DNA from: Bordetella parapertussis
GTDB lineage: Bacteria > Bacteroidota > Bacteroidia > Chitinophagales > Chitinophagaceae
Assembly: GCA_943331005.2 (NCBI GenBank)
Contig: CALQJX020000030.1
Location: forward strand, 1-40,521
DNA: 40,521 nt
Direction of reading: 5' to 3'
Shown here: piece after piece, positions 1 to 8,626 of the stretch
Numbering within the stretch: position 1 is the first letter of the stretch
Layout: every line of letters starts with the position of its first letter
Made by a program: the position numbers and the translations under genes
Notes under the pieces: model-generated
Seen by the model: the letters and a program-made list of their open reading frames with translations, nothing else
What the model was told of the DNA's origin: nothing
Databases searched by the model: none

Positions 1-290
1 ATGCCACCCCTTCGGGGTTTTCCGGAAGGTGACCGAAACCTAATCTAGCGGGAAATCTCCCACGGGAAATAAAAAATGATATTCGCACAACTATCAGACA
101 ATCAATATTTAGTGTTAATAAAATCTCCCAAAAATCTCCCGCTATAATAATGTCACCCCTTCGGGGCTTGGGTGTTTTGTGATCCTTCTTTCTATGATCA
201 TTTCACCCCTTCGGGGATTTGTGTTTTGTGATCCTTCTTTCTATGATCATTTCACCCCTTCGGGGTTTTCCGGAAGGAGACCGAAACATA
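1..290. repeat. Nested intergenic repeat cluster
   Basis: The 13-mer CACCCCTTCGGGG occurs four times, at 5-17, 154-166, 204-216 and 253-265. Copies 1 and 4 both continue into TTTTCCGGAAGG and then GACCGAAAC, so the outer copies share a longer unit. A 45-bp exact direct repeat sits at 172-216 and 221-265 (period 49). Between copies 1 and 2, tAGCGGGAAATCTCCC near 47-60 and aaATCTCCCGCTA near 132-145 form an imperfect inverted pair. The CCCCTTCGGGG core can fold into a short hairpin, possibly with a UUCG tetraloop in RNA. No protein in 1-507 is convincing apart from a possible extended N-terminus of the GH92 gene. It could be a REP/MITE-like element; family unknown. Confidence 0.8.
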
Positions 291-507
291 AACGAGCGGG
301 AAATAGCCCATCCTACAACAAAACAATCCCCTTGGATGTTCAGATAGAGGGTTGGTGCAAATACCTAGCTTCAGGCAATTGATAAGCCACAAATACTGTA
401 CCACTACCCTCAGACTGACAGAAAAAGATATGCACAAATTTGCGGGCTGTAGTATTGCTGCGGGCAATGAGTATATTTATTGCGGGGATGTAACCCAGTT
501 TTATTTT

Positions 508-2787
508 ATGTATCGTTCGCTATTTCTTCTGCTGCTTTGTGGTGCAACTGCCCACGCCCAACTGACCCAATATGTGCGCCCGCTAACGGGAACCGACAAA
601 ATGGGGCACACCTATCCGGGGGCTACGGTACCTTTTGGTGCAGTGCAGCTTAGTCCGGAGACAGATACCCTGCCCTATGAGGTGAATGGCAAGTATAACA
701 AGGATGTATATAAATACTGTGCCGGCTACCAGTATACCGACAAAACCATTGTGGGTTTTGCGCATACCCACTTCAGCGGCACCGGCCACTCTGACCTGGG
801 CGACTTTCTGATAATGCCCACAACAGGCAATTTGCAAATGAACCCTGGCACTGCCGACCAGCCGGAAACAGGTTACAGATCGGGCTACAGTCATAGCACA
901 GAAACAGCTACCCCCAACTATTACAGTGTGCTACTGGACCGCTACAAGATAAAGGCTGAGATGACCACCACTACCCGCGTGGGGGTGCACCGCTATACGT
1001 TTCCGGCAACAGACAATGCGCATATACTACTGGATGCGGTGTACGGCATTTATAACTACACCGACAAAAATGTATGGACCTATATGCGGGTGGAGAACGA
1101 TACACTGGTGACGGGCTACCGCCAGACCAATGGCTGGGGGCGTACCCGTACGGTGTACTTTGCCATGGTATTCTCTAAACCGTTCAGAAGTTATGGCTGG
1201 CAGAACAGCAGTAAAAAACAGGTTTATAAGGGGTTCTGGCGAAAATTTGACCAGGAGCATAACTTCCCCGAGATGGCCGGCACACAGATACGGGCACATT
1301 TTGACTTTGCTACCACTGCCGGTGAGCAGCTGTCGATAAAATTTGCGCTATCGCCGGTGAGTATGGCCAATGCGCTGGAAAACCTGACCAAGGAAACTAC
1401 AGGTAAAACATTTGACGAACTAAAAAATGCCGGTGTGGCTGCATGGGAAAAAGAACTGACCAAAACCACCATTGAGGCCGATAAGGAAACAATGGAGAAT
1501 TTCTATACAGCACTGTATCATACCTACATAAACCCTACCATTTATACCGATGTGAACGGGGAATATATGGGGCTGGACAGGAATGTGCACAAGGCTGAAG
1601 GTTTTGTGAACTATACCACCTTCTCGCTGTGGGATACCTACAGGGCACTGCACCCATTAATGGGACTGCTGCAACCCAAAAGGAACAATGATATGATACG
1701 CTCTATGCTGGCTCACTATGACCAGAGTGTGCACCATATGCTGCCGGTGTGGAGCAACAGTGCCAATGAGAACTGGTGTATGATAGGCTACCACAGCGTA
1801 TCTGCAATAGCTGACGCGATAATAAAGGATAGCTACATGGGCGATGCCGGCAGCGCACTGAAGGCGTGTGTAGCCACCGCCAACCACAACAGTTTTGAAG
1901 GGATAGGTGACTACCGCAAGCTGGGCTATGTGCCGGAAGACAGAAGTGGCGCATCGGTATCGAAGACACTGGAATATGCCTATGACGACTGGTGTATAGC
2001 ACAGGTAGCACAAAAAATGGGCTATCCCGATATCTATGAAGATTTTGCCAAACGTGCAGCAAACTACCGAAATGTATTTGATGCTTCGACCGGCTTTATG
2101 CGCCCCAGACTGAGCAATGGCAGCCTCAAAAAAGACTTTGATGTGCTGAATACTGATGAGGCCGGCTATATAGAGGGCAATGCGTGGAACTATAGCTTGT
2201 ATGTGCCGCATGCACCAGAAGAAATGATACAGCTAATGGGTGGGAACAAACATTTTGTGAATCATCTGGATTCGCTGTTCACGATGCAGCTACCGGATAG
2301 TTTCTTTGCCCATACCGAAGATATAACCCGGGATGGCATAATAGGCAACTATGTGCATGGCAACGAACCATCTCACCACGTAGCCTATCTGTATAACCAT
2401 GCAGGGGCGGCATGGAAGACACAGGAACGGGTGCGGATGATATTGCAAAAAATGTATCACCCTACCCCCGACGGACTGAGTGGCAATGACGACTGCGGGC
2501 AGATGAGTGCGTGGTACATATTCAGTGCTATAGGCTTTTACCCGATGGCACCCGGCAGCGACCGATATGAGCTGGGCAGTCCGGCGATAAACAGTGCTAC
2601 ACTGCAACTGGAAAACGGCAAAACCCTGACCATAAACACAGAAGGACAAGGACCCAAAAATGTGTACGTGCGCAAAGTAATGCTGAATGGTGAGGAGCTA
2701 AAAAACCACTACATAACCCATGCCCAATTAATGAAGGGCGGCAAGCTGGTGTATGTGATGAGCAGCAAACCAGATAAGGGAAAGTAG
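508..2787 (+). CDS. Secreted GH92 alpha-mannosidase
   Basis: This is a 759-aa glycoside hydrolase of family 92, calcium-dependent exo-alpha-mannosidases that trim alpha-mannosides from glycans. The start at 508 is chosen because it opens directly into a signal peptide ending near Ala-His-Ala-Gln (residue 18); the frame is open upstream to 352 but that extension would bury the signal. Family motifs visible are GHTYPGATVPFGAVQLSP (residues 33-50), GFAHTHFSGTGHSDLGD near 83-99, the EGNAWNY block with the presumed catalytic acid Glu556, and GNDDCGQMSAWY with the presumed base aspartates at 661-662. Length is normal for the family. It stands alone, with no SusC/SusD pair beside it, so it is not part of a typical polysaccharide utilisation locus. 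No clear -7 promoter box was found. Family assignment is firm; linkage specificity is not readable. Confidence 0.95.
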   Translation: MYRSLFLLLLCGATAHAQLTQYVRPLTGTDKMGHTYPGATVPFGAVQLSPETDTLPYEVNGKYNKDVYKYCAGYQYTDKTIVGFAHTHFSGTGHSDLGDFLIMPTTGNLQMNPGTADQPETGYRSGYSHSTETATPNYYSVLLDRYKIKAEMTTTTRVGVHRYTFPATDNAHILLDAVYGIYNYTDKNVWTYMRVENDTLVTGYRQTNGWGRTRTVYFAMVFSKPFRSYGWQNSSKKQVYKGFWRKFDQEHNFPEMAGTQIRAHFDFATTAGEQLSIKFALSPVSMANALENLTKETTGKTFDELKNAGVAAWEKELTKTTIEADKETMENFYTALYHTYINPTIYTDVNGEYMGLDRNVHKAEGFVNYTTFSLWDTYRALHPLMGLLQPKRNNDMIRSMLAHYDQSVHHMLPVWSNSANENWCMIGYHSVSAIADAIIKDSYMGDAGSALKACVATANHNSFEGIGDYRKLGYVPEDRSGASVSKTLEYAYDDWCIAQVAQKMGYPDIYEDFAKRAANYRNVFDASTGFMRPRLSNGSLKKDFDVLNTDEAGYIEGNAWNYSLYVPHAPEEMIQLMGGNKHFVNHLDSLFTMQLPDSFFAHTEDITRDGIIGNYVHGNEPSHHVAYLYNHAGAAWKTQERVRMILQKMYHPTPDGLSGNDDCGQMSAWYIFSAIGFYPMAPGSDRYELGSPAINSATLQLENGKTLTINTEGQGPKNVYVRKVMLNGEELKNHYITHAQLMKGGKLVYVMSSKPDKGK

Positions 2788-2869
2788 TGTGAGCTACTTA
2801 GTGAACTTGGCTATTAAACGGCTTAAGAGTTACTGTTTTCAAGATATTTTTATCCATGTGTTTTTTCGC

Positions 2870-2877
2870 TAATTTTG
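2870..2877 (+). promoter_or_regulatory. Bacteroidota -7 promoter box (TAATTTTG)
   Basis: TAATTTTG matches the TAnnTTTG -7 consensus and lies 16 nt before the GTG of the toxin-antitoxin operon at 2894, giving an expected leader of only about 10 nt. No convincing TTG -33 element is seen. Confidence 0.55.
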
Positions 2878-2893
2878 TATAAACACCTTATCT

Positions 2894-3145
2894 GTGAGTA
2901 CTGCAACACTGAATGAACTGAGAAAAGAGGCTAAAAAATATCTGGACCATGCTGATGAACGGATGGTGAAACTGGTATTTGCAATGCTGGAAACTGATGC
3001 CCGAAATGAACAAGCGTCTTTTTATCTCTCGCCTGAACAAGATGCCCTTCTGAACGAGCAAATAGCCCTCTACGAAAAAGGGGACATGAAATTCTCCTCA
3101 TGGGATGAAGCCAGAGAAAGGATTGCTGCAAAAATGAAAAAATGA
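2894..3145 (+). CDS. Antitoxin-like protein of a ParE/RelE-type module
   Basis: An 83-aa soluble, highly charged protein starting at GTG (2894). It opens with a helical stretch (STATLNELRKEAKKYLDHAD), has a central segment ending in LSPEQDALLNEQIALYEKG, and a C-terminal SSWDEARERIAAKMKK. This tail resembles small Bacteroidota addiction-module antitoxins that pair with ParE/RelE toxins. The stop codon overlaps the ATG of the next gene by 4 nt (ATGA), the usual translational coupling of antitoxin and toxin. The partner toxin is interrupted by an in-frame TAG (next entry), so this antitoxin may be an orphan. The role is inferred mainly from position and the toxin's identity. Confidence 0.75.
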   Translation: MSTATLNELRKEAKKYLDHADERMVKLVFAMLETDARNEQASFYLSPEQDALLNEQIALYEKGDMKFSSWDEARERIAAKMKK

Positions 3146-3423
3146 CCTACCTCATTTCCATTTCTCAGCAGGCCGAAGAGGCCATAGCTGAAGCAGCCCA
3201 ATGGTACGAAGAACAAAGTGCGGGGCTAGGCACTACTTTTCTAAATGCTATTGACAGGTCGCTTCTTTCCATAAGTTCAAACCCATTGTTGTATGGATAC
3301 AGAAAGAAAAATGTAAGAGGACACAGCATGCGCAAATTCCCTTAGAAAATCATGTATCTTGTTTCTGGCAATCAAATATTCATTATCTCCGTTTTGCATT
3401 CCAGTTTGAAACGTAATTATTAA
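3142..3423 (+). pseudogene. ParE/RelE-family toxin interrupted by in-frame TAG
   Basis: From ATG 3142 the protein reads as a ParE/RelE toxin: QQAEEAIAEAAQWYEEQSAGLG near the N-terminus and a basic block ending in MRKFP at residue 67. A TAG stop follows at 3343-3345. Reading straight through in the same frame continues KIMYLVSGNQIFIISVLHS and ends at TAA 3421-3423, giving 93 sense codons, close to the usual family length. The stop replaces the residue after FP, a Tyr in typical relatives (FPY), so a single-base TAC or TAT to TAG change explains it. The truncated form would lack the last beta strands and should be inactive. Alternatives are a sequencing error or stop-codon readthrough. Confidence 0.85.
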
Positions 3424-3483
3424 ATCTGCGAAACTACAGACCGCAATTGTTTTTTGCGAAATTTGCGGTTATAAAATCTCCCC

Positions 3484-4287
3484 ATGAAACGATCTTTCCT
3501 TCTTTTTTCTACACTTGCGCTGATAGCATTTGTATCTGTATTTGTTGCCTGTAAGAAAAATGCCAACGGCCGTAATACGCTGAACCTGGTGGATGATGCT
3601 ACGGTATTGTCTTTGTCTCAACAGCAATATAGCACCTTCATGACCACCAATCCGGCAGTAACGGGCACTCCTGCAGCAGATATGGTGCAGCGTGTGGGCC
3701 AGAAACTAACTGCTGCCACATCCCAATACCTTACCAGCAAAGGACAGGGTGACCTGGTAAAGAACTATACATGGGAATATAATCTGGTAAATAATGCCGA
3801 GGTAAATGCATGGTGCCTGCCGGGTGGTAAAATAGTGGTGTATACAGGTATCATTCCACTGACCCTGTCTGACACCGACCTGGCAGTGGTGATGGGTCAT
3901 GAAATAGCACATGCGGTACTGAAACACGGCAATGAGCGCATGAGTGAGCAGCTACTGGCACAGTATGGCGGAGCAGCCCTATCCAGCCTGCTCTCTACCA
4001 AGCCTGCAGAAACACAGGCACTCTTCAATAGTGCATACGGCATCAGCAGTTCGCTGAGCATACTTGCATTCTCCCGCAATCAGGAAATGGAGGCCGATGA
4101 AATGGGTCTGTACCTGATGGCAAGTGCGGGCTACAACCCCAATGCGGCGGTAGGTTTCTGGGAACGTATGGCAGCACAGAGCGGCGGCAGCAAACCACCT
4201 GTATTCCTGAGCACCCATCCCGGCGACCAGCAGCGTATAGACAATATAAAAAAGGTGCTGCCCGATGCGCTGAAGTATCTGAAGTAG
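3484..4287 (+). CDS. M48 family zinc metallopeptidase lipoprotein
   Basis: A 267-aa predicted lipoprotein with lipobox FVAC (Cys23) after a hydrophobic signal segment, so it should be anchored in the cell envelope facing the periplasm. The gluzincin motif HEIAH is at residues 139-143 and the third zinc ligand is expected at Glu203 in the EMEADEMG block; LSTHPGDQQRI near the C-terminus is also typical of the M48B/LoiP-BepA-like group. There is no TPR extension and no membrane span beyond the signal, so it is the short LoiP-like form rather than HtpX. The likely job is proteolytic quality control of envelope proteins, which is inferred from the family. It lies between two broken toxin-antitoxin modules, with 60 nt to the end of the first. 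Confidence 0.93.
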   Translation: MKRSFLLFSTLALIAFVSVFVACKKNANGRNTLNLVDDATVLSLSQQQYSTFMTTNPAVTGTPAADMVQRVGQKLTAATSQYLTSKGQGDLVKNYTWEYNLVNNAEVNAWCLPGGKIVVYTGIIPLTLSDTDLAVVMGHEIAHAVLKHGNERMSEQLLAQYGGAALSSLLSTKPAETQALFNSAYGISSSLSILAFSRNQEMEADEMGLYLMASAGYNPNAAVGFWERMAAQSGGSKPPVFLSTHPGDQQRIDNIKKVLPDALKYLK

Positions 4288-4356
4288 GGTTATTATTGAA
4301 AAGATTTTGATAAAATGATGATACCCAACACGAAAGGAGTACAACCATTTAATTGC

Positions 4357-4364
4357 TAAATTTG
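4357..4364 (+). promoter_or_regulatory. -7 promoter box (TAAATTTG)
   Basis: TAAATTTG lies 17 nt before the ATG at 4382 and matches TAnnTTTG. The promoter of the second toxin-antitoxin remnant therefore looks intact although both its genes are broken. Confidence 0.5.
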
Positions 4365-4381
4365 TAGAAACAATACGGTGT

Positions 4382-4617
4382 ATGAGTGCAGTAGCAGCCA
4401 TTGACAAAAAAATATCTGATTATTTGTTGCAGCTGAACCCGGTGCAAAAAAAGCCGTTTTAGGTATTGTGAAAGCCTTTGCTGCCGAGCATGATTCGGAT
4501 TTTGGCAAAGAAATGGATCGCAGATTTGCAGACTACGAAAATGGTAATGAAAAAGGATTTACCCTTGAGGAAACCGAAGATCGTGCAAGAAACGCCTATA
4601 AATCACTGAAGAAATAA
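4382..4617 (+). pseudogene. Addiction-module antitoxin with one-base frameshift
   Basis: The frame from ATG 4382 reads MSAVAAIDKKISDYLLQL and then NPVQKKPF before a stop at 4460. Adding one base to the run of seven A's at 4446-4452 restores a full antitoxin: QKKAVLGIVKAFAAEH, then FGKEMDRRFADYENG, FTLEETEDRARNAYKSLKK and TAA at 4615. The restored length, about 78 aa, suits Bacteroidota addiction-module antitoxins (MSAVAAIDKKI type). The event sits on a homopolymer, so a real deletion, a sequencing error, or slippage during transcription or translation are all possible. The truncated toxin just downstream favours real decay. Confidence 0.82.
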
Positions 4618-4625
4618 GCAATAGT

Positions 4626-4733
4626 ATGGGTTATAAGTATCGATTACACCCAGAAGCTGATTCATGCATATCATTTTTAGCTCAACTTAAATTTTATTTT
4701 TCAAAAAATTCAACAAAAGTCAAACACATATAA
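4626..4733 (+). pseudogene. ParE/RelE toxin N-terminal stub
   Basis: Eight nucleotides after the broken antitoxin an ATG opens a 35-codon frame beginning MGYKYRLHPEADS, the typical start of a ParE/RelE toxin of this antitoxin family. After about 14 codons the resemblance ends and the frame runs into AT-rich sequence and TAA at 4731. The rest of the toxin is missing, which suggests a deletion up to the smc promoter region. The remaining stretch to 4917 holds nothing else recognisable. Confidence 0.6.
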
Positions 4734-4917
4734 ATACCCATAAAGCATTTGCTTTTCACATTATCTCGAAAAATCTATTAATCAGGTTTTTACAGGAAAC
4801 ATATAAAATCCACTGTGTTTACTTAATTTTAATTTACCCACTAGGGTGTTGCATTTCATTTCTGAGTAAATTATATATGTAAGAAAGCACACTATTCCCT
4901 TTTCATTTGAATTTAGT

Positions 4918-4925
4918 TACTTTTG
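4918..4925 (+). promoter_or_regulatory. -7 promoter box of smc (TACTTTTG)
   Basis: TACTTTTG matches TAnnTTTG and lies 24 nt upstream of the GTG start of smc at 4950. No well-spaced TTG was found upstream. Confidence 0.55.
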
Positions 4926-4949
4926 TTTCCCTCCTAAATATTTTGTGTT

Positions 4950-7900
4950 GTGAAGTTAAAGTCGCTGGAAATAAAAGGGTTCAAGTCTTTCGCAGACAAG
5001 ACCCATGTAATACTGGACAATCCCATAACGGGGATAGTGGGTCCGAACGGTTGCGGTAAATCTAATATCGTTGATGCCATAAGATGGGTAATTGGCGAGC
5101 ATAAGATAAAGGCGCTGCGCTCTGATAACCTTGAGGATCTGATCTTCAATGGTTCGCGTACGCGTAGTGCGTCGGGCATGGCAGAGGTGTCGCTTACGTT
5201 TGAGAATACCCGCAATCTGCTGCCAACGGAATTTACCACTGTAACCATCACACGAAAGTTCTACAAGAACGGCGAAAGCGAATACCGCCTGAATGATGTG
5301 AGCTGCCGCCTGAAAGACATTCATAATCTGTTCCTTGATACCGGTGTGAGTAATGACTCCTATGCCATCATAGAACTGGGCATGGTAGACGACATCATAA
5401 AAGATAAGGAAGGCAGTCGTCGCCGTATGCTGGAACAGGCTGCAGGTATATCGATATACAAGACACGCAAGAAGGAGGCCAAACAAAAACTGGAAGCAAC
5501 AGAGCAGGACATATCGAGGATAGAGGATCTGCTCTTTGAAATAGGCAATAACCTGCGCACACTGGAAAGCCAGGCGAAAAAAGCAGAACGTTATTTTCAG
5601 GTAAAGGGGGAATACAAACAAGTGAGCATAGAGCTAGCAAAAGCAAGCCTGGAGCACTTTAACGAACAATACCGCACCCTGAATGAGCAAAATGATGCCG
5701 AGACCGACCGCCGCACCCAACTGGAAGCCACGGTGGCCACAGAAGAAGCATCGGTAGAGCAGCAGAAGGTGAAGCTGATAGAAAAAGAACAGGAGCTGAA
5801 CGGACTGCAAAAACGCTTTAATGATCTGGTGAACAGGGTTCGCCAACTGGAAAGTGACAAAAAACTGGCTGCACAAAAACTGGAACATCTGCAGGAGCGC
5901 GACAAGAATCTGCGCGATTTTCTGGCAGGTGCAGGCGGGCAGTCTGAGAAGCTGGAAGAATCTATAGCATTCTCTGAAAAACAGATAACTGAAGAGACCG
6001 CAGCACTGGATAAAGTGAAGGCGGAACTGGATACACTGCGTGCAAGTGTGGACGAACAGCGCAAAGCATTTGACACAAGGAAGCAGGCACTGGAGCAAAT
6101 GCGCAATGAGTATCAGCAGCGCCAGCGTGGCATGTTTGATGCCGAGAAAAAAGTTGCTGTTGCCGATACTTCTGTAATGAACCTGCAACGCGGCATGCAG
6201 CAGGTGCAGACAGAAATGGCGCAGCGAAGCACCCAGATAACACAGCTGGGTAACGAAAAGACAGATACCGAAGATAAGCTGCAGGGCAAGCAGGAAGAAC
6301 TGCAGGACCTGATAGACAAACACGAAGAAATAAAGGGCAAGATACTGGCGAGCCAGGAGCAGATGGAGGGTCTGCGTGCGAAGCTAGTAGAGGAAAACCG
6401 CAAACTGGACAGCCGCCGCAACGAGCACGATCTGCTGAAGTCGCTGGTGGAAAGCCTGGAAGGATACCCGGACAGCATCAAGTTCCTGAAGAAAAATAAG
6501 GACTGGGACAATACCGCCCCACTGCTGAGTGATGTATTTGTGGTGAAGAACGAATACCGCACGGCACTGGAAAATGTGCTGGACAACTACCTGAATTATT
6601 ATATAGTAGCCAATCCGCAGGAGGCAGCCAAGGCTGTGTCTCTGCTGGACAACAATAAAAAAGGAAAGGCCAACTTCTTTATACTGGATCACTTGGGTCA
6701 GTACACGCCCGAAGCAACGAATGCACCTGCGGGCGCAATACCTGCACTGGATGTAGTGACCGTAGACGAACAGTATGCAGCACTGGCCAAGCGTCTGCTG
6801 GGCCATGTGTATGTGACGGGTGAAGACACCGACATATCGGGCGCAGAACTGCAGAACGGCACAGTGCTGGTGAGCCGCAACGGCAAGATGATACGTGGCA
6901 GGTATACCCTGGGCGGCGGATCAGTGGGCCTGTTTGAGGGCAATAAGATAGGTCGTGCCAAGAACCTGGAACGACTGGCCAAAGAAATAGAAGACCTTAC
7001 AAATACCACCACAGAGCTGAGGAAGCTGGTAGCAGATACACAAACGCAGATCACCGGCTTCAATATGGAGCTGAATGACAAGGCTATAGAACAGGCCAGG
7101 CGCGATGTGAACACCCTGCAGAACCATGTGGTGAACCTGGGACACAGGATAGAGAACTTTGAGCACCTGAACCAGAACGGCGATAAACGTATTGCCGAAC
7201 TGCAGGACCAACTGGATGCCACGCATGAAAGCATACAGGATACCCGCGACGCATTGGAAACCATAACTGCAGAACTGCAGGGACTACAGGAGCAAATACG
7301 CGGTGCCGAAGATGAATTCCGCACGGTGGAACTGGCTTTTAATGAAGCTACCCAACAATACAACAATCAGAACCTGGCAGTGGCCCGCCAGCAGAGCAAG
7401 CTGGACAATCTGCGCCAGGAACTGCAATTCCGCAGCAACCAGCTTACAGATCTGAGAAATCAGATCACCTCTAATACAGAACAACTGACCGTAGTGAGTA
7501 CCCAGCTGGAAGAAACCGGCAAGACCCTGCACAGCGGCGACAATGAGCTGTATGAACTGCTGACCAAAAAAGAAACAGAAGAACGCGAGCTGAATGAAAA
7601 GGACCGCAGCTACTATGAAATGCGCAACAACATAAGCGCACAGGAAAGTACGCTGAACCAGAAACGCCGCGAGAAAGAACAAGCAGAAACCCTGCTGAGC
7701 AATATAAAAGAAAAGCTGAGCACCATGAAGCTGCAGGTGGCAGGCATGAGTGAGCGCCTTGCCATAGAGTTCAAGGTGAAGCTGGACGATATACTGGACG
7801 AACCACGCACCGGTGAGCTGACGATAGAAGAGCTGACCGCCGATGCGGAGAAAATGAAGAAGCGTCTGGACAATATGGGTGAGATAAACCCTACTGCCAT

Positions 7901-8480
7901 AGAGGCCTATACAGAAATGAAGGTGCGTAATGACTTTATTGTGGAGCAACGCAATGACCTGGTAAATGCCAAGGATTCGCTGCTGTCTACGATCGAAGAG
8001 GTAGAAAACACTGCCAATACCAAGTTCCGCGACACCTTCAATCTGGTGCGGGAAAACTTTGTGCAGGTATTCAAGGCACTGTTTACGGCAGAAGACAACT
8101 GTGACCTGCGCCTTACCGACCCCGACAATGTGGCCGACAGCGGTATAGAGATCTACGCACAGCCGAAGGGCAAGAAGCCAAGTACCCTCACTCAGCTATC
8201 GGGCGGAGAGAAGACACTTACTTCTACTGCCTTCCTGTTTGCGATATATCTGATAAAACCCGCACCGTTCTGTATACTGGATGAGGTGGATGCGCCGCTG
8301 GATGATGCCAATGTGGGCAAGTTCACGCAGATGATCCGCAAGTTCTCCGACAACTCGCAGTTCATCATAGTTACCCACAACAAGCAGACAATGGCTGCGG
8401 TGGATGTAATATATGGTGTGACCATGCAGGAGCCTGGTGTGAGCAAGCTGGTACCGGTAGACTTCAGGAGCCTGAACTAA
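4950..8480 (+). CDS. smc: Chromosome segregation ATPase SMC
   Basis: This 1176-aa protein is the bacterial condensin SMC subunit, which dimerises through its hinge and, with ScpA/ScpB, extrudes and compacts DNA in the nucleoid. The start is GTG at 4950 and the protein opens directly with the conserved KLKSLEIKGFKSFADKT. Walker A GPNGCGKS is at residues 31-38. Two long coiled-coil arms flank a hinge at roughly 500-680 (LEGYPDSIKFL to YTLGGGSVGLFEG). The C-terminal head holds the LSGGEKT signature at 1083-1089 and Walker B ILDEVDAP near 1109-1116. Length is standard. It is transcribed alone from its own -7 box. No scpA or scpB is present in the window. Confidence 0.98.
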   Translation: MKLKSLEIKGFKSFADKTHVILDNPITGIVGPNGCGKSNIVDAIRWVIGEHKIKALRSDNLEDLIFNGSRTRSASGMAEVSLTFENTRNLLPTEFTTVTITRKFYKNGESEYRLNDVSCRLKDIHNLFLDTGVSNDSYAIIELGMVDDIIKDKEGSRRRMLEQAAGISIYKTRKKEAKQKLEATEQDISRIEDLLFEIGNNLRTLESQAKKAERYFQVKGEYKQVSIELAKASLEHFNEQYRTLNEQNDAETDRRTQLEATVATEEASVEQQKVKLIEKEQELNGLQKRFNDLVNRVRQLESDKKLAAQKLEHLQERDKNLRDFLAGAGGQSEKLEESIAFSEKQITEETAALDKVKAELDTLRASVDEQRKAFDTRKQALEQMRNEYQQRQRGMFDAEKKVAVADTSVMNLQRGMQQVQTEMAQRSTQITQLGNEKTDTEDKLQGKQEELQDLIDKHEEIKGKILASQEQMEGLRAKLVEENRKLDSRRNEHDLLKSLVESLEGYPDSIKFLKKNKDWDNTAPLLSDVFVVKNEYRTALENVLDNYLNYYIVANPQEAAKAVSLLDNNKKGKANFFILDHLGQYTPEATNAPAGAIPALDVVTVDEQYAALAKRLLGHVYVTGEDTDISGAELQNGTVLVSRNGKMIRGRYTLGGGSVGLFEGNKIGRAKNLERLAKEIEDLTNTTTELRKLVADTQTQITGFNMELNDKAIEQARRDVNTLQNHVVNLGHRIENFEHLNQNGDKRIAELQDQLDATHESIQDTRDALETITAELQGLQEQIRGAEDEFRTVELAFNEATQQYNNQNLAVARQQSKLDNLRQELQFRSNQLTDLRNQITSNTEQLTVVSTQLEETGKTLHSGDNELYELLTKKETEERELNEKDRSYYEMRNNISAQESTLNQKRREKEQAETLLSNIKEKLSTMKLQVAGMSERLAIEFKVKLDDILDEPRTGELTIEELTADAEKMKKRLDNMGEINPTAIEAYTEMKVRNDFIVEQRNDLVNAKDSLLSTIEEVENTANTKFRDTFNLVRENFVQVFKALFTAEDNCDLRLTDPDNVADSGIEIYAQPKGKKPSTLTQLSGGEKTLTSTAFLFAIYLIKPAPFCILDEVDAPLDDANVGKFTQMIRKFSDNSQFIIVTHNKQTMAAVDVIYGVTMQEPGVSKLVPVDFRSLN

Positions 8481-8537
8481 TTGCGTAAACGGATATAATT
8501 ATAGGCAGAATATCGGTGCTTACTGATATATTATGAG

Positions 8538-8545
8538 TATTTTTG
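8538..8545 (+). promoter_or_regulatory. -7 promoter box (TATTTTTG)
   Basis: TATTTTTG matches TAnnTTTG and sits 81 nt before the GTG at 8627. A weak hairpin (8510-8517 with 8522-8529, one G-T wobble) lies just upstream and might end smc transcription, but it has no U-run. Confidence 0.4.
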
Positions 8546-8626
8546 GCCTCACCCTTCTTCTATAGTGAAAACATATCGTAGACACTAAGCGGAACAGGGG
8601 TCGATCAATATCCAAAAGAATATTTA

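Noticed and set aside
1..290. A CRISPR array from the regular CACCCCTTCGGGG copies.
   Set aside because: Spacing is irregular, the segments between copies are themselves repeated, and no cas gene is present.
352..507. An extended N-terminus for the GH92 protein.
   Set aside because: It would place 52 residues before a clear signal peptide, and overlaps sequence next to the repeat cluster.
1657..2211. A 184-codon minus-strand frame inside the GH92 gene.
   Set aside because: Antisense shadow of a firmly identified glycosidase; no motif or promoter.
4956..7949. Many minus-strand open frames opposite smc.
   Set aside because: Cys-, Ser- and Phe-rich low-complexity translations typical of antisense to a coiled-coil gene.
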